From UBA8752 sp964223495 (lineage in GTDB: Bacteria; Bacteroidota; Bacteroidia; Flavobacteriales_D; Sanyastnellaceae): a DNA stretch of 42,446 bases. The notes under the pieces are model-generated. The model had not been told where the DNA came from, searched no databases, and worked only from the letters and a program-made list of their open reading frames with translations. The position numbers were made by a program, and so were the translations under genes. The stretch is taken from assembly GCA_964223495.1 (NCBI GenBank), contig CAXQGL010000077.1:1-42446 (forward strand), given 5' to 3'. Of this stretch, positions 41,880 through 42,446 are shown one piece after another (positions within the stretch are counted from its first letter, which is position 1; every line of letters starts with the position of its first letter).

Positions 41880-42446
<567 letters not shown>

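Overview
The window is a 42.4 kb piece of a GC-rich (roughly 60%) Bacteroidota chromosome, probably Flavobacteriales or a near relative. The evidence is direct. Three secreted proteins end in type IX secretion (T9SS) C-terminal domains with the PNP or LxPGxY motifs. There is a gingipain-family C25 peptidase, a Bacteroidota-length TamB divergent from tsaD, and LytS-type kinases. Shine-Dalgarno sequences are absent, and TAnnTTTG elements (the Bacteroidota -7 promoter box) sit just upstream of many start codons. I saw no tRNA, rRNA, CRISPR array, insertion sequence, integrase or phage gene. The window reads as ordinary chromosomal backbone and is almost fully coding.

Layout. 1-1732 (+): two TPM-domain proteins (the first cut by the window edge) and a DjlA-like TerB/J-domain protein, closed by a bidirectional terminator. 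1805-7052 (-): a large C25 peptidase and a smaller secreted protein, both apparent T9SS cargo. 7124-8136 (-): an SRPBCC protein and a DUF458/YkuK-like protein. 8137-8454: the only gene-free stretch over 300 bases, with an AT-rich island and two inverted repeats. 8455-10488 (-): a soluble PAS-PAS hybrid histidine kinase. 10555-16670 (+): four translationally coupled genes encoding a degenerate MltD-like LysM protein, two SGNH hydrolases and an MBOAT acyltransferase. This is the most interesting locus: a probable cell-envelope (possibly peptidoglycan) O-acetylation machine with a dead lytic transglycosylase as candidate targeting subunit. 16679-20207: small membrane proteins, a CarboxypepD_reg-like protein, meaB and a degenerate LytS-like pseudokinase. 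20204-23229 (-): hisS, a WD40 protein and ung. 23306-26452 (+): a superfamily 2 helicase, an intact LytS-type kinase and an AHSA1/SRPBCC protein. 26454-31843: divergent tsaD and tamB. 31874-34672: a T9SS cargo protein, a small DUF7793/STAS-like protein and a DUF4249-like lipoprotein. 34682-37873: acyl-CoA reductase divergent from a dicluster ferredoxin, followed by two exported proteins. 37874-40728: an Smr protein divergent from a GH13 lipoprotein and a DUF4294-like protein. 40747-42446 (-): a proline-iminopeptidase-like lipoprotein and the 3' end of acs.

A window-wide regulatory pattern stands out. At many transcription-leading genes a TAnnTT(T)G box ends only 3-8 nt before the ATG, so the transcripts would be leaderless or nearly so. 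In one case (38476/38498) two opposing boxes share the same TA, giving a candidate symmetric bidirectional promoter in a 21-bp intergenic gap. The -33 TTG element is usually not recognisable, so these promoter calls are inference. Several starts were chosen downstream of the longest possible reading frame because of signal peptides, family lengths or these boxes; each entry says so.
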